Positions 26,189 to 34,253 of a stretch of 64,000 nt of DNA are shown here, piece by piece. Source of the stretch: Paenochrobactrum pullorum (GTDB lineage Bacteria > Pseudomonadota > Alphaproteobacteria > Rhizobiales > Rhizobiaceae). Made by a program: the position numbers and the translations under genes. The notes beneath the pieces are model-generated. The model ran no database searches. It worked only from the letters and a program-made list of their open reading frames with translations, and had not been told where the DNA came from. The stretch covers positions 25,751 to 89,750 of the forward strand of contig NZ_JBHEEH010000011.1 in NCBI RefSeq assembly GCF_041929845.1. The letters run 5' to 3'. Each line of letters opens with the position of its first letter. Within the stretch, counting starts at the first letter, position 1.

Positions 26189-27523
26189 TCAGGCGAGTTC
26201 GTTTACAACTTTTTCTGTAATCTCAATGGTGCGATCAATATCTGCATCCGTGTGAGCAAGCGAAATTGACCCCTGCTTGGTGACAACAGGGAAATGGAAA
26301 ATGCCATTTTCAATAAGTGCGCGACGATAGGTGATATCACGCTCCATGTCGTTGTTCATCACCACATCGCGCCAATTTTCAGGTGCATGATCCATGAAAT
26401 AAACGGCAAACGCTGAGCCTTGACGCACAATGGTGGTTGGATAATTGCGTCTTTCAAAGACACTCTTTAAGCCTGCTTCAAGACGTACTCCAAGGCGTTC
26501 CAATTCACCATAAACCTCAGTTTCACGGGCTTTAAGGCGTGACAGACAGGCTTTTGCAGCTGCAGCATTGACCGGATGGCCATTATAGGTGCCAGCGACA
26601 GAGACACGTTTCTTTGGATCAGGATGGGCGCATAAGCTCATAATTTCACGCTTGCCGCCGACGACACCCATAGGATAGCCATTGGCAACCGCTTTACCAA
26701 AAGTACAAAGATCAGGTGTCACACCTGATAGCTGCTGATAACCGCCCAATGCATGGCGAAAGCCGGTTTTAACTTCATCAAAGATCAGCACTGTGCCATA
26801 TTTATCGCATAATGCCCGCAGGCCTTCCAAATAGCCTGGCAAAGGTTTGACGATACCGATATTTTGCAGCACTGGCTCCAGAATAATGGCGGCAACATCG
26901 CCCTTGGCAAGTACTTTTTCCGCTGCAGCCAGATCATTATATTCGATGGCGCGCACTGTCTGGTCGATGACTTTAGGGACGCCGGCTGTGGTGACAGAAA
27001 GCGGATATTCCTCACCTTCCTGATGATCTTCCACGAATGAACGCGGATCCATCAGGTTGTAACTGACATAGTCGAAGCAACCATTATAGCCGCCCTGCAT
27101 GACAACAACGACATCACGTCCAGTGTGGGCACGTGCCAGACGCAAGGCATAACCGACCGCTTCGGAACCCGTGCTAGTAAGCTGCAATTGTTCAATGCCG
27201 GGGACACATTCAACCAGTAATTCGGCTACTTCTGCTTCCCAAGGCATGGTGCCTGCGCCGATTAGCGAAGCACCGGAGCGGATCATATCGATGACCGCTT
27301 CATCAACCTCGGCATCGCCATGGCCGAACAGATAAGGTGCGAAACCGGCGTGGTAGTCGATATATTCTTTGCCATCGGCGTCATAAAGATAGGCGCCGCT
27401 TGCGCGCACAAAAAGCTTGGATGGGGTGATGGCGCGGTTAAGCGACATCGTTCCGCCAGCAATGTACTGGCGTTGGCGTTCAACCGTGCTTTGCAGTGTA
27501 TCCGGCATGTCATCAACTTTCAT
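26189..27523 (-). CDS. Class III aminotransferase (glutamate-1-semialdehyde-aminomutase-like)
   Basis: A 444-residue PLP enzyme. TSTGSEAVGYALRLAR binds the cofactor phosphate, LIFDEVKTGFR has the conserved Asp249, and TFGKAVANG contains the Schiff-base lysine (Lys277). It resembles the glutamate-1-semialdehyde aminomutase subgroup but sits in a catabolic operon, so a transaminase acting on an amino sugar acid or an omega-amino compound is more likely than heme synthesis. It is the first gene of the operon with the FAH-family hydrolase. Confidence 0.9.
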   Translation of the reverse strand: MKVDDMPDTLQSTVERQRQYIAGGTMSLNRAITPSKLFVRASGAYLYDADGKEYIDYHAGFAPYLFGHGDAEVDEAVIDMIRSGASLIGAGTMPWEAEVAELLVECVPGIEQLQLTSTGSEAVGYALRLARAHTGRDVVVVMQGGYNGCFDYVSYNLMDPRSFVEDHQEGEEYPLSVTTAGVPKVIDQTVRAIEYNDLAAAEKVLAKGDVAAIILEPVLQNIGIVKPLPGYLEGLRALCDKYGTVLIFDEVKTGFRHALGGYQQLSGVTPDLCTFGKAVANGYPMGVVGGKREIMSLCAHPDPKKRVSVAGTYNGHPVNAAAAKACLSRLKARETEVYGELERLGVRLEAGLKSVFERRNYPTTIVRQGSAFAVYFMDHAPENWRDVVMNNDMERDITYRRALIENGIFHFPVVTKQGSISLAHTDADIDRTIEITEKVVNELA

Positions 27524-27608
27524 TGGATGGTGAAAAAACGTTTAGTCGATGAATCAGGAGATGACGATCTTTCCGATTTGTTTCGACAATGATAGAAATA
27601 TGGCTAGG

Positions 27609-27618
27609 TTTAACGTTA
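27609..27618. promoter_or_regulatory. LacI-type operator candidate (site 5)
   Basis: TTTAACGTTA extended to the perfect palindrome TTAACGTTAA (27610-27619), 85 nt upstream of the aminotransferase start and on the side of LacI regulator 2. Confidence 0.7.
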
Positions 27619-27678
27619 AGTCAAGCGTAAATCATGGGGAAATGTGCGTTAGTGTAAATTGTGTGATGGATGCACAGG

Positions 27679-27702
27679 GATAAAAGGGTTGTACCTTTTA
27701 TC
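27679..27702. promoter_or_regulatory. 9-bp perfect hairpin upstream of LacI regulator 2
   Basis: GATAAAAGG-GTTGTA-CCTTTTATC, between the divergent aminotransferase and LacI genes. It may be an operator for another protein or a leader structure. A second palindrome, CTTTTTC-TGAC-GAAAAAG, lies at 27758-27775, closer to the LacI start. Confidence 0.45.
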
Positions 27703-27803
27703 GTTTCCCCGATAAGTGAATAGGATAGATCAGGTATGCCTAGATAACAGGGATGGGCTTTTTCTGACGAAAAAGGGAATAGATTTCCGTAAGGAGCAGG
27801 CAA

Positions 27804-28853
27804 TTGGATAAATCAAAAATGGTGAAACAAAAAGATGTGACCATCAAAGATGTGGCACGCGTCGCACAGGTTTCAGCTATGAGTGTTTCCAATGTCCTTA
27901 ATGGCAGCGGGCGGGTTTCAGAAACGACCGCCGCCAGAATTCGTAAAGTGATCGAAGAACTGGGCTACCGGCCGTCCGTTGCAGCACGCAGACTTCGCTT
28001 GTCGCGTCAATGGACAATTGGTATGCTGATTATCGTTGAAGATCCAAATTTTCTGAGTGATCCATTTATCACTGCACAAGTAACGGGTCTCACCAATTAT
28101 TTGACGGCTAATTCCTATAGCTTGATTCTACGGGGAATGAAGCCATCCGACTTCAGAACTTCAGGTATGTTTCAAGACATCGAAGCTGATGGAATGGTTG
28201 CTTTATTGTCCGGCCATAAAGATCAACGTGATTTATTCGTGAAAGAACTTGCCAATCTTAATGTGCCATTGGTTCTACTTGAAGAACATAAATCGCGTCA
28301 GGATATGGATTGCATTACCATCCGTCAAAATGATGAAGAGGGAGGATATCTGATTGGTCAGCATCTTATGTCGTGCGGCGCGCGTCGTCTGTGGACATTG
28401 ATGCCTTCGGCTGATTGGCCTGCTATTCAAGCCCGAATGACGGGGGTGCAACGCGCTCTTCATCAAGCGGGATTGGATGTCGCCTATGTCATTGATTGCG
28501 GTGATGAAAGCTATGATTTTACTTATGCTGCAACCTTGGTCGCTTTACAGGAACATGAGGCACCGCATGCAATTGTCGGCGGTAATGATCAGATGGCAAT
28601 CGCCGCAATGAAAGCTTGTAAAGATTATGGATTACGGGTGCCGGAAGATGTCATGATTACCGGATTTAACGGTTTTGATATTTGGCGTTATGTTGATCCG
28701 GTACTCACCACTGTACGATCTGCGGCTCATGCATTGGGTGAATGTGCGGGCAGCGAATTGATACGCCGCCTGCATGAAGGTCAATTTAGACAGCAAGAGA
28801 TTATTTTGCCGGTCACTTTCCAACAAGGAGCGTCCACACGCGCTTTTGCTTGA
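27804..28853 (+). CDS. LacI-family transcriptional regulator 2
   Basis: A 349-residue LacI regulator beginning with TTG at 27804, chosen because AAGGAG lies 7 nt upstream; the ATG at 27819 is the alternative. Its helix-turn-helix is VTIKDVARVAQVSAMSVSNV, with hinge GYRPSVAARRLR and a ligand-binding domain (IVGGNDQMAIAAMKACKDYG, VMITGFNGFDIW). It is paralogous to regulator 1 at 21307. It is divergent from the aminotransferase/FAH operon and is followed by an AraC regulator on the same strand. Confidence 0.92.
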   Translation: MDKSKMVKQKDVTIKDVARVAQVSAMSVSNVLNGSGRVSETTAARIRKVIEELGYRPSVAARRLRLSRQWTIGMLIIVEDPNFLSDPFITAQVTGLTNYLTANSYSLILRGMKPSDFRTSGMFQDIEADGMVALLSGHKDQRDLFVKELANLNVPLVLLEEHKSRQDMDCITIRQNDEEGGYLIGQHLMSCGARRLWTLMPSADWPAIQARMTGVQRALHQAGLDVAYVIDCGDESYDFTYAATLVALQEHEAPHAIVGGNDQMAIAAMKACKDYGLRVPEDVMITGFNGFDIWRYVDPVLTTVRSAAHALGECAGSELIRRLHEGQFRQQEIILPVTFQQGASTRAFA

Positions 28854-28921
28854 TGCTATGGGGTATGATTTTATTTTAAATCCAATCTAGTCAGGAATAG
28901 TCTTCATGGTAAAATAATGAC

Positions 28922-29728
28922 ATGAAAAAAGGGCGATTTCATTTAATTCCATGCGAAATGAAGGGAGCGGAGGCAGTGCTTGCCGATTCATCCCATAGTT
29001 TTGGGCGCCATATACATGACCAATTTGGTATTGGTATTATTTTAACAGGTGCCCAAAAATCATTAAGCGGGCGCGGTATGGTTGAAGCTGAAGCGGGAGA
29101 CGTCATTACGGTTAATCCCGGAGAGATCCATGATGGCTCACCCATTGGCGATAATGGCCGCCGCTGGCAAATGCTTTATTTTGATCCGGTGTGTTTGATT
29201 GAACCCATCCGTGCCATAACAGATTGCAAAATTGATATGCTCGAATTGTCTCGTCCAGCATTGCAAGACACAGTTTCCGCCAGAAGTTTTTTGAAGTTAT
29301 TTCGTGCTGTTACCGATAAAAATGGCGGTGAAAGCGAGATCGAACGCCGTGAAAATCTGTTGATTTTGCTATCAAGGCTGATGGATTACCGTGTGCATGA
29401 TCAATTTATCCTGCCTAAGGCGATCAATGAGGCGCGTGAGCGAATTGATGATGATCCGTGTGCGTCACTTTCCCTTGACGAATTGGCGAAAATTGGCGGG
29501 GTTAGCCAATTTCAGTTGATCAGAGGTTTCACAAAGCTGACAGGTCTGACCCCGCATGCCTATCTGGTACAGCGCCGATTGCAACGAGCGCGTAAAATGA
29601 TCGCCGCTGGTGCGTTACTTGCCGATGCCGCCTATACTTGCGGTTTTGCTGATCAAAGCCATATGACACGGATATTCGTGCGTGCTTATGGTTTTTCACC
29701 GGGGCATTATGCTGCTTTAATCAATTAG
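28922..29728 (+). CDS. AraC-family regulator with cupin domain
   Basis: A 268-residue regulator. An N-terminal AraC-type cupin (SFGRHIHDQFGIGIILTG, VITVNPGEIHDGSP) precedes a C-terminal double helix-turn-helix (SLDELAKIGGVSQFQLIRGF and LADAAYTCGFADQSHMTRIF). It lies upstream of a LysE-family exporter gene on the same strand, a common AraC-LysE pairing in proteobacteria, so it probably controls export of an amino acid or related compound. No strong ribosome-binding site is visible before the ATG at 28922. Confidence 0.9.
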   Translation: MKKGRFHLIPCEMKGAEAVLADSSHSFGRHIHDQFGIGIILTGAQKSLSGRGMVEAEAGDVITVNPGEIHDGSPIGDNGRRWQMLYFDPVCLIEPIRAITDCKIDMLELSRPALQDTVSARSFLKLFRAVTDKNGGESEIERRENLLILLSRLMDYRVHDQFILPKAINEARERIDDDPCASLSLDELAKIGGVSQFQLIRGFTKLTGLTPHAYLVQRRLQRARKMIAAGALLADAAYTCGFADQSHMTRIFVRAYGFSPGHYAALIN

Positions 29729-30053
29729 AGCGTGTCGCACTTTATCTTATCTACTGTGCTTACTCTGACGACTTGTTTTTACGCATGTCTCCCAAAACCG
29801 GTGCCCACTTTTGGGAGACATGCTTTAGCTGCAATTTTCTTCAAGACGCGAGGTAATAAAGCTGCTCAATTGCTTGAAAACCAACCAGCCGAGGCGTTTT
29901 CATGCAGCTTTTTCATAGTCTGAACATTCAACATTATTTTTTGCAATTAGTCCTCATGTTTTATCGAACTGAGGCTATGGTTTATAAAATCAGGCAATCT
30001 AGTTGCAACTCTCAACTTGGTTATGCTGCAATCTTCTTGAAGGGGAATGCGGC
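29729..30053. other. Gene-free gap between AraC and LysE genes
   Basis: This 325-bp gap holds a Rhizobiales-type palindromic repeat (29783-29823). I see no other gene, RNA or terminator with a convincing structure. A short open frame at 29732-29923 has no recognisable product and spans the repeat, so it is not called. Confidence 0.6.
29783..29823. repeat. Intergenic palindromic repeat (15-bp stem)
   Basis: GCATGTCTCCCAAAA and its exact complement flank an 11-nt loop with CCGGTGCCCAC. The layout (GCATG arms around ACCGGT-type core and CCCAC) resembles the dispersed palindromic elements common between genes in Rhizobiales. Only one copy is seen in this window. Confidence 0.7.
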
Positions 30054-30668
30054 ATGACACCCGAGTTTTTGTTAACATCACTTATTATTATTGCCTCACC
30101 CGGCACGGGCGCGATTTATACCATTGCTATCGGCCTTTCGGATGGCGCACGTATGAGCTTTATTGCAGCACTTGGATGCACGTTGGGTATTATACCGCAT
30201 ATGGTTGCTGCGATCAGCGGTTTGGCTGTGCTGCTCCACACCAGTGCAGTGGCTTTCAACTTTTTAAAATATTTCGGCGTTGTTTATTTGCTTTATATGG
30301 CTTGGGGTATGTTTCGGGCACGAGGCGTGTTGAGCCTGAACAGGCATGTTCAGAGTGGAAAAACACCACGCCAAATTATTATCTCGGCGATATTGATCAA
30401 TGTGTTGAACCCTAAACTTTCCATCTTTTTCTTTGCTTTTCTACCACAGTTTGTCTCGGCAGACAGCAGCTTACAATTCGGCCATATGATAGAATTGAGC
30501 TTGGTATTTATGGTTCTGACATATATCGTTTTTGCGGTTTATGGGATTTTCGCTGCCACTTTACGCCAATATGTCATTTCCAGTGTTCTTGTCCAAAACT
30601 GGTTGCGACGGAGTTTTGCTGCAGCCTTTGCTGCATTGGCTGTGCAACTTGCTCTGACCCATCGATAG
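30054..30668 (+). CDS. LysE-family amino-acid exporter
   Basis: A 204-residue membrane protein with about six hydrophobic segments and the LysE/RhtB signature SPGTGAIYTIAIGLSDGAR near the N-terminus, then NVLNPKLSIFFFAFLPQFV. It exports amino acids or related small molecules. The start at 30054 is preferred to the upstream 30003 because AGGGGA precedes it by 7 nt and the family begins here. It is downstream of an AraC regulator. Confidence 0.92.
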   Translation: MTPEFLLTSLIIIASPGTGAIYTIAIGLSDGARMSFIAALGCTLGIIPHMVAAISGLAVLLHTSAVAFNFLKYFGVVYLLYMAWGMFRARGVLSLNRHVQSGKTPRQIIISAILINVLNPKLSIFFFAFLPQFVSADSSLQFGHMIELSLVFMVLTYIVFAVYGIFAATLRQYVISSVLVQNWLRRSFAAAFAALAVQLALTHR

Positions 30669-30995
30669 AGACGAAAGTACTGATTTCAAAACAATAAAAA
30701 AGGCCGGGGCAACTCTGCACCGACCTTCGATATATCATTTAAACTCAGTGCCAGTACATCCGTGGTCAAAGGTTTCAAATGACTTTAGACAATTGCGAGC
30801 GCTGTGAGATGAGCGCTCATAAGCTTTGTCTATGACCAAGATATAGGTGCGCAATGTGTTTAAAATAAGGACAAAGCTGTTTTTTATCTTCGTATCCGGA
30901 TCATCTGTTCATTATGAACGAATATTAACTTGATTTTGGTCTTTTCATTCGATTGAGCTAATCCTGACTAAAAAACACTAGTTTGGAGATCCACG
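30669..30995. other. Gene-free gap between LysE and DoxX genes
   Basis: This 327-bp gap has a weak hairpin at 30700-30727 (AAGGCCGG with CCGACCTT, one G-U pair) that could end the LysE transcript, and a 13-bp perfect palindrome GTTCATTATGAAC at 30907-30919 before the DoxX gene that could be an operator. I see no coding sequence. Confidence 0.5.
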
Positions 30996-31379
30996 ATGAA
31001 TTTAAGCTTCCTCAACAAATATGAACCCTATGCACTCGCAGCCCTTCGTATCATGACAGGCCTGCTTTATTTGGCTCATGGTACACAAAAGGCTTTTGGT
31101 TTTCCTATTGAAGGGCCTGCAAGCTTATCGGCAATGGCGCTGATTTCGGCAATTTTGGAAGTTGTTGGCGGCACGCTTATTGTATTGGGTCTCTTTACTC
31201 GACCGGTCGCGTTTATCCTGTCAGGGCATATGGCTTTTGCTTATTTCATTGCACATGCGCCAAGAAGCTTTTACCCGATCGCCAATGGTGGTGATTCATC
31301 AATCCTGTTTTGCTTTGTGTTCTTGCTGCTGGTTACGAGCGGACCGGGTGCTTTTGCATTAGATAAACGAAACGCCTAA
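30996..31379 (+). CDS. DoxX-family membrane protein
   Basis: A 127-residue integral membrane protein of the DoxX family with four hydrophobic segments. Family features are RIMTGLLYLAHGTQKAFGF, AILEVVGGTLIVLGLFTRPVA and HAPRSFYPIANGGDSSILF. Members are linked to redox or quinone-related stress functions, but the activity is poorly defined. A strong terminator follows. Confidence 0.9.
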   Translation: MNLSFLNKYEPYALAALRIMTGLLYLAHGTQKAFGFPIEGPASLSAMALISAILEVVGGTLIVLGLFTRPVAFILSGHMAFAYFIAHAPRSFYPIANGGDSSILFCFVFLLLVTSGPGAFALDKRNA

Positions 31380-31389
31380 ATCTTTTTTG

Positions 31390-31448
31390 TGGTCTGGTGA
31401 TTTTATATGCCTGATCAACAGGTAAGCATGATCATCAGACCATTTTTT
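31390..31448 (+). terminator. Rho-independent terminator after DoxX gene
   Basis: TGGTCTGGTGAT pairs with ATCATCAGACCA (one G-U pair), an inner CCTG/CAGG stem lies in the loop, and TTTTTT follows at 443-448. It lies between two convergent genes and may also serve the minus-strand VOC gene. Confidence 0.85.
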
Positions 31449-31818
31449 ATGAAGTTGTAACAGGTTGCATGAATTCAATCCGGTTGCCGAATGGATCATT
31501 GGCATAAAGACGGTTAAAGCCTTCCAAGGGTTCATCGCTCACCATAAGATAGCCCGAAGATTTAATCTTGTCAGCCAAGGCGTTTAAGTCGCTTACGATA
31601 AAAGCCGGATGTGCTTTAGTGGCGGCGATAAAAGGGGTCTGTACGCCTAGGTGAATTTTAATGTCGCCCGATTGAAACCAGCAACCGCCACGCTTTTTTA
31701 AATTATCAGGTTTTTCAACTTCATTTAATCCTAATAATTGCGCATAAAATGAGCGCGCTTTCTCTTCCTCACCTTGTGGCATTGCCAATTGCACATGATC
31801 CAACTGGATTAATTTCAT
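31447..31818 (-). CDS. VOC/glyoxalase-family protein
   Basis: A 123-residue vicinal-oxygen-chelate domain protein. IQLDHVQLAMP (His8, first metal ligand), SFYAQLLGLNEVEKP, HPAFIVSDLNALADKI and YANDPFGNRIEFMQ (Glu as last ligand) follow the family order. Substrate unknown; it could be a glyoxalase-like, dioxygenase-like or resistance protein. Confidence 0.88.
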   Translation of the reverse strand: MKLIQLDHVQLAMPQGEEEKARSFYAQLLGLNEVEKPDNLKKRGGCWFQSGDIKIHLGVQTPFIAATKAHPAFIVSDLNALADKIKSSGYLMVSDEPLEGFNRLYANDPFGNRIEFMQPVTTS

Positions 31819-31921
31819 GGTGAGCCTCCATTGTGCCTGAATATGTGTTTGCTTCGGCCATAATTCTTTTCACTTGCAAAAAGATTGGACATTCAGAACT
31901 ATTAAATCAATGGGTTAATAT

Positions 31922-31947
31922 AAAGTGCGACTTATTTATCGCACTTT
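31922..31947. promoter_or_regulatory. 9-bp perfect hairpin upstream of TonB-dependent receptor
   Basis: AAAGTGCGA-CTTATTTA-TCGCACTTT, about 105 nt before the receptor start. It could be an operator or a leader hairpin of an iron-responsive promoter; no match to a known Fur, Irr or RirA box can be claimed by eye. Confidence 0.45.
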
Positions 31948-32051
31948 GTGCTCTTTATTTATTAAAACCTATTACTTAGATTTTACCGCCTTGACGAATG
32001 TGACAGAAATATGACAACTCAACTCAAGTTTAATTGAAAAGTGAGATTGTC

Positions 32052-34253
32052 ATGAAAAATGCGCGGGTGTTGTTATTATCAACAATATCGGTAGCCGGTG
32101 TTTTATTTGCCGTTTCTGCCCATGCCCAGCAGGCAAATGAAGTTTTGCAGCTTAAAGAAATCGTAATCAAGGATCTTGTTCGCGGTTCTGTTGCAAATGC
32201 TTATGGTGTCCGTGCCAAAGCGCCAAACTCAATGACGGTGATTGAAGGTGAACAGCTCAATCAGTTCAGTGATTTAAGTGCTGGTGATGCAATCCGCCGT
32301 TTACCAGGTGTAACATTCCCTGGTGTCAACCGGTCACGCGAGATCAAATTACGTGGTATCGGACGAGAATATACGCAAGTTTTGATTGATGGCCGCCCGC
32401 TGATCGATGGCGATTCTAGCCGCAACTTTGAAGTTGACCGTCTGCCGTCAGCTATGATCGAACGCATTGAGATTATTCGCAGTCCCTTATCTAATATGGC
32501 GTCGCTGGGTGCTGCCGGTACAGTGAACATCATCACCAAACGACAGTTCGAGCGTAAAGGTGGCGGGTTGTCTCTGGGCGGCGGCTATTTGACCAAAAAT
32601 GGACCTGTCGGTGATATTAATGGCTGGGCTTCGGGTTCCGAGGGAGGCTTCCGCTATTTTCTGGGTGCCGATTATCAGCGCCGTCGTGTGAACGAAAGTT
32701 CATCCGAGATGTCTTTCAAGGGTGATGGCAAGCCTAATGGCGGCTCCGATGAAGAGCAGGAACGCAGCTTTGATGACTATCTCGTTACCGGCCGTTTTGA
32801 ATTTGATGTTTCAGAAAAAGATACCATTACTTTTGCTCCGACCTATTCACGTTCTTATGAAAAGCGTGACCAGACAAGTTTCAAATTTGAAAAAGATCAG
32901 GTCGCTTTGAAAGAACAGAGCGATGAATTGCGCAAGCGCACCCGTGAGACTTATGCCGGTTATTTGGAATGGGCGCATGAGTTTGATGATGAAACCCGCT
33001 CGCGTTTATTTCTTGACTTGCAAAAAGGAAGTGAATCAACAACGCGCGATAGCGTCAAACATAAGTTTGGCGATAATAAAACCGATTTGGAAGAGCGCGA
33101 GAACGATATAGATTTGCAGCGCATTGCGCCTGGTTTTGTTTTCAACAACCGCTTTGGCGACCATAAATTCGAGGCTGGTTTCGGTGCTTCATTCAGCAAG
33201 CGGGATGAAGAAGAAAATCGTATTAAAAAGGGTAACGTCACACCAGAACTGGGTCGTATATATAATATCAAAGAAGATATTTATTACGGCTATTTAAGTG
33301 ATCAGTTCTCATTGTTTGGTAATGACGAATTGACCGCAGGTCTGCGTATCGAGCACAGTCGCACACAGACTACAGATTCATCGAATGATGATTACAGTGT
33401 CAACAGCACACAGGTAAATCCGTCTTTACAATATAAATATAATATCAATGAAGACTTGAATTGGCGCTTAGGCGTTGCGCGCACCTTGCGCCGTCCGGAT
33501 TTGCGTGAGCTTACGCCATCGCTGACCGAGAAAGATGGTAATTTAGGGAAGCCGGACACGCGCGGTAATCCGTTCTTGAAGCCTGAAAAAATCTGGGGTG
33601 TCGACACCGGTCTTGATTGGTACTTGTTCGATGAGCAAGGTATTTTGTCGACTAATGTCTATGCGCGTCACTTTGATGACAAGATCGAAGATTCATTAAG
33701 CAAAGACGCTCAGACAGACCGTTGGGTCAAGACACCGGAAAATGTCGGTAATGGTCATCTTTACGGTGTGGAACTGGAAGCGCGCGCTCCGCTTGAATTT
33801 CTTGGTTTGGAAAATTTGAGTGTCTTTGCTAATGCAACGGCCATGAAAAGCCGCCTGACAGACGAACGTACCGGCCAAAAACGCCGCTTTAGCGATATGC
33901 CGAATTTTGTTTCGAATATTGGTATGGACTATTATGTGCCGGATTGGAAAACCACTTTTGGTATCAATCTGAATACGACCTATGCCTATACACAAAACAT
34001 TCTGGAAGTGCAGGGTGTTGATAAAATTGCGAATGTCCGCACACATTTCTCGGCACTTAACCGTCTTGATTTGAGTGCGCGCACCGATATTACCGAAAGC
34101 TTCTCGTTATCATTGAGTGCGTTGAATATCTTGCGCACCAAAGACAAACGTGAGCGCACTACATTTGACGCGGATGGTGCAATTGCCGATAAGACCTTTA
34201 TCAAAGAACCATCTTACAGCTCTTATTATGTAAGGGCGAGCTATAAATGGTAA
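32052..34253 (+). CDS. TonB-dependent siderophore receptor
   Basis: A 733-residue outer-membrane receptor with a signal peptide ending AVSAHA-QQ. It has a TonB-box-like LKEIVIKDL, a plug domain (SAGDAIRRLPGVTFPGVNRSR, VLIDGRPLIDGD, IERIEIIRSPLSNMASLGAAG) and a 22-strand barrel ending in YYVRASYKW with terminal aromatic Trp. The plug resembles FepA/IrgA-type catecholate receptors. The start at 32052 is preferred to a TTG at 32034 because the signal peptide begins there. It is first in an operon with a binding protein, two permeases and an ATPase, and its stop overlaps the binding-protein start by 7 nt. Confidence 0.94.
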   Translation: MKNARVLLLSTISVAGVLFAVSAHAQQANEVLQLKEIVIKDLVRGSVANAYGVRAKAPNSMTVIEGEQLNQFSDLSAGDAIRRLPGVTFPGVNRSREIKLRGIGREYTQVLIDGRPLIDGDSSRNFEVDRLPSAMIERIEIIRSPLSNMASLGAAGTVNIITKRQFERKGGGLSLGGGYLTKNGPVGDINGWASGSEGGFRYFLGADYQRRRVNESSSEMSFKGDGKPNGGSDEEQERSFDDYLVTGRFEFDVSEKDTITFAPTYSRSYEKRDQTSFKFEKDQVALKEQSDELRKRTRETYAGYLEWAHEFDDETRSRLFLDLQKGSESTTRDSVKHKFGDNKTDLEERENDIDLQRIAPGFVFNNRFGDHKFEAGFGASFSKRDEEENRIKKGNVTPELGRIYNIKEDIYYGYLSDQFSLFGNDELTAGLRIEHSRTQTTDSSNDDYSVNSTQVNPSLQYKYNINEDLNWRLGVARTLRRPDLRELTPSLTEKDGNLGKPDTRGNPFLKPEKIWGVDTGLDWYLFDEQGILSTNVYARHFDDKIEDSLSKDAQTDRWVKTPENVGNGHLYGVELEARAPLEFLGLENLSVFANATAMKSRLTDERTGQKRRFSDMPNFVSNIGMDYYVPDWKTTFGINLNTTYAYTQNILEVQGVDKIANVRTHFSALNRLDLSARTDITESFSLSLSALNILRTKDKRERTTFDADGAIADKTFIKEPSYSSYYVRASYKW

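Noticed and set aside
26189..27523. Heme-biosynthetic hemL for the class III aminotransferase
   Set aside because: Although similar in motifs, it lies in a LacI-controlled catabolic operon with a hydrolase, so the biosynthetic name would be misleading.
29732..29923. 63-codon plus-strand open frame after the AraC gene
   Set aside because: It passes through the palindromic repeat at 29783-29823, lacks a ribosome-binding site and resembles nothing.
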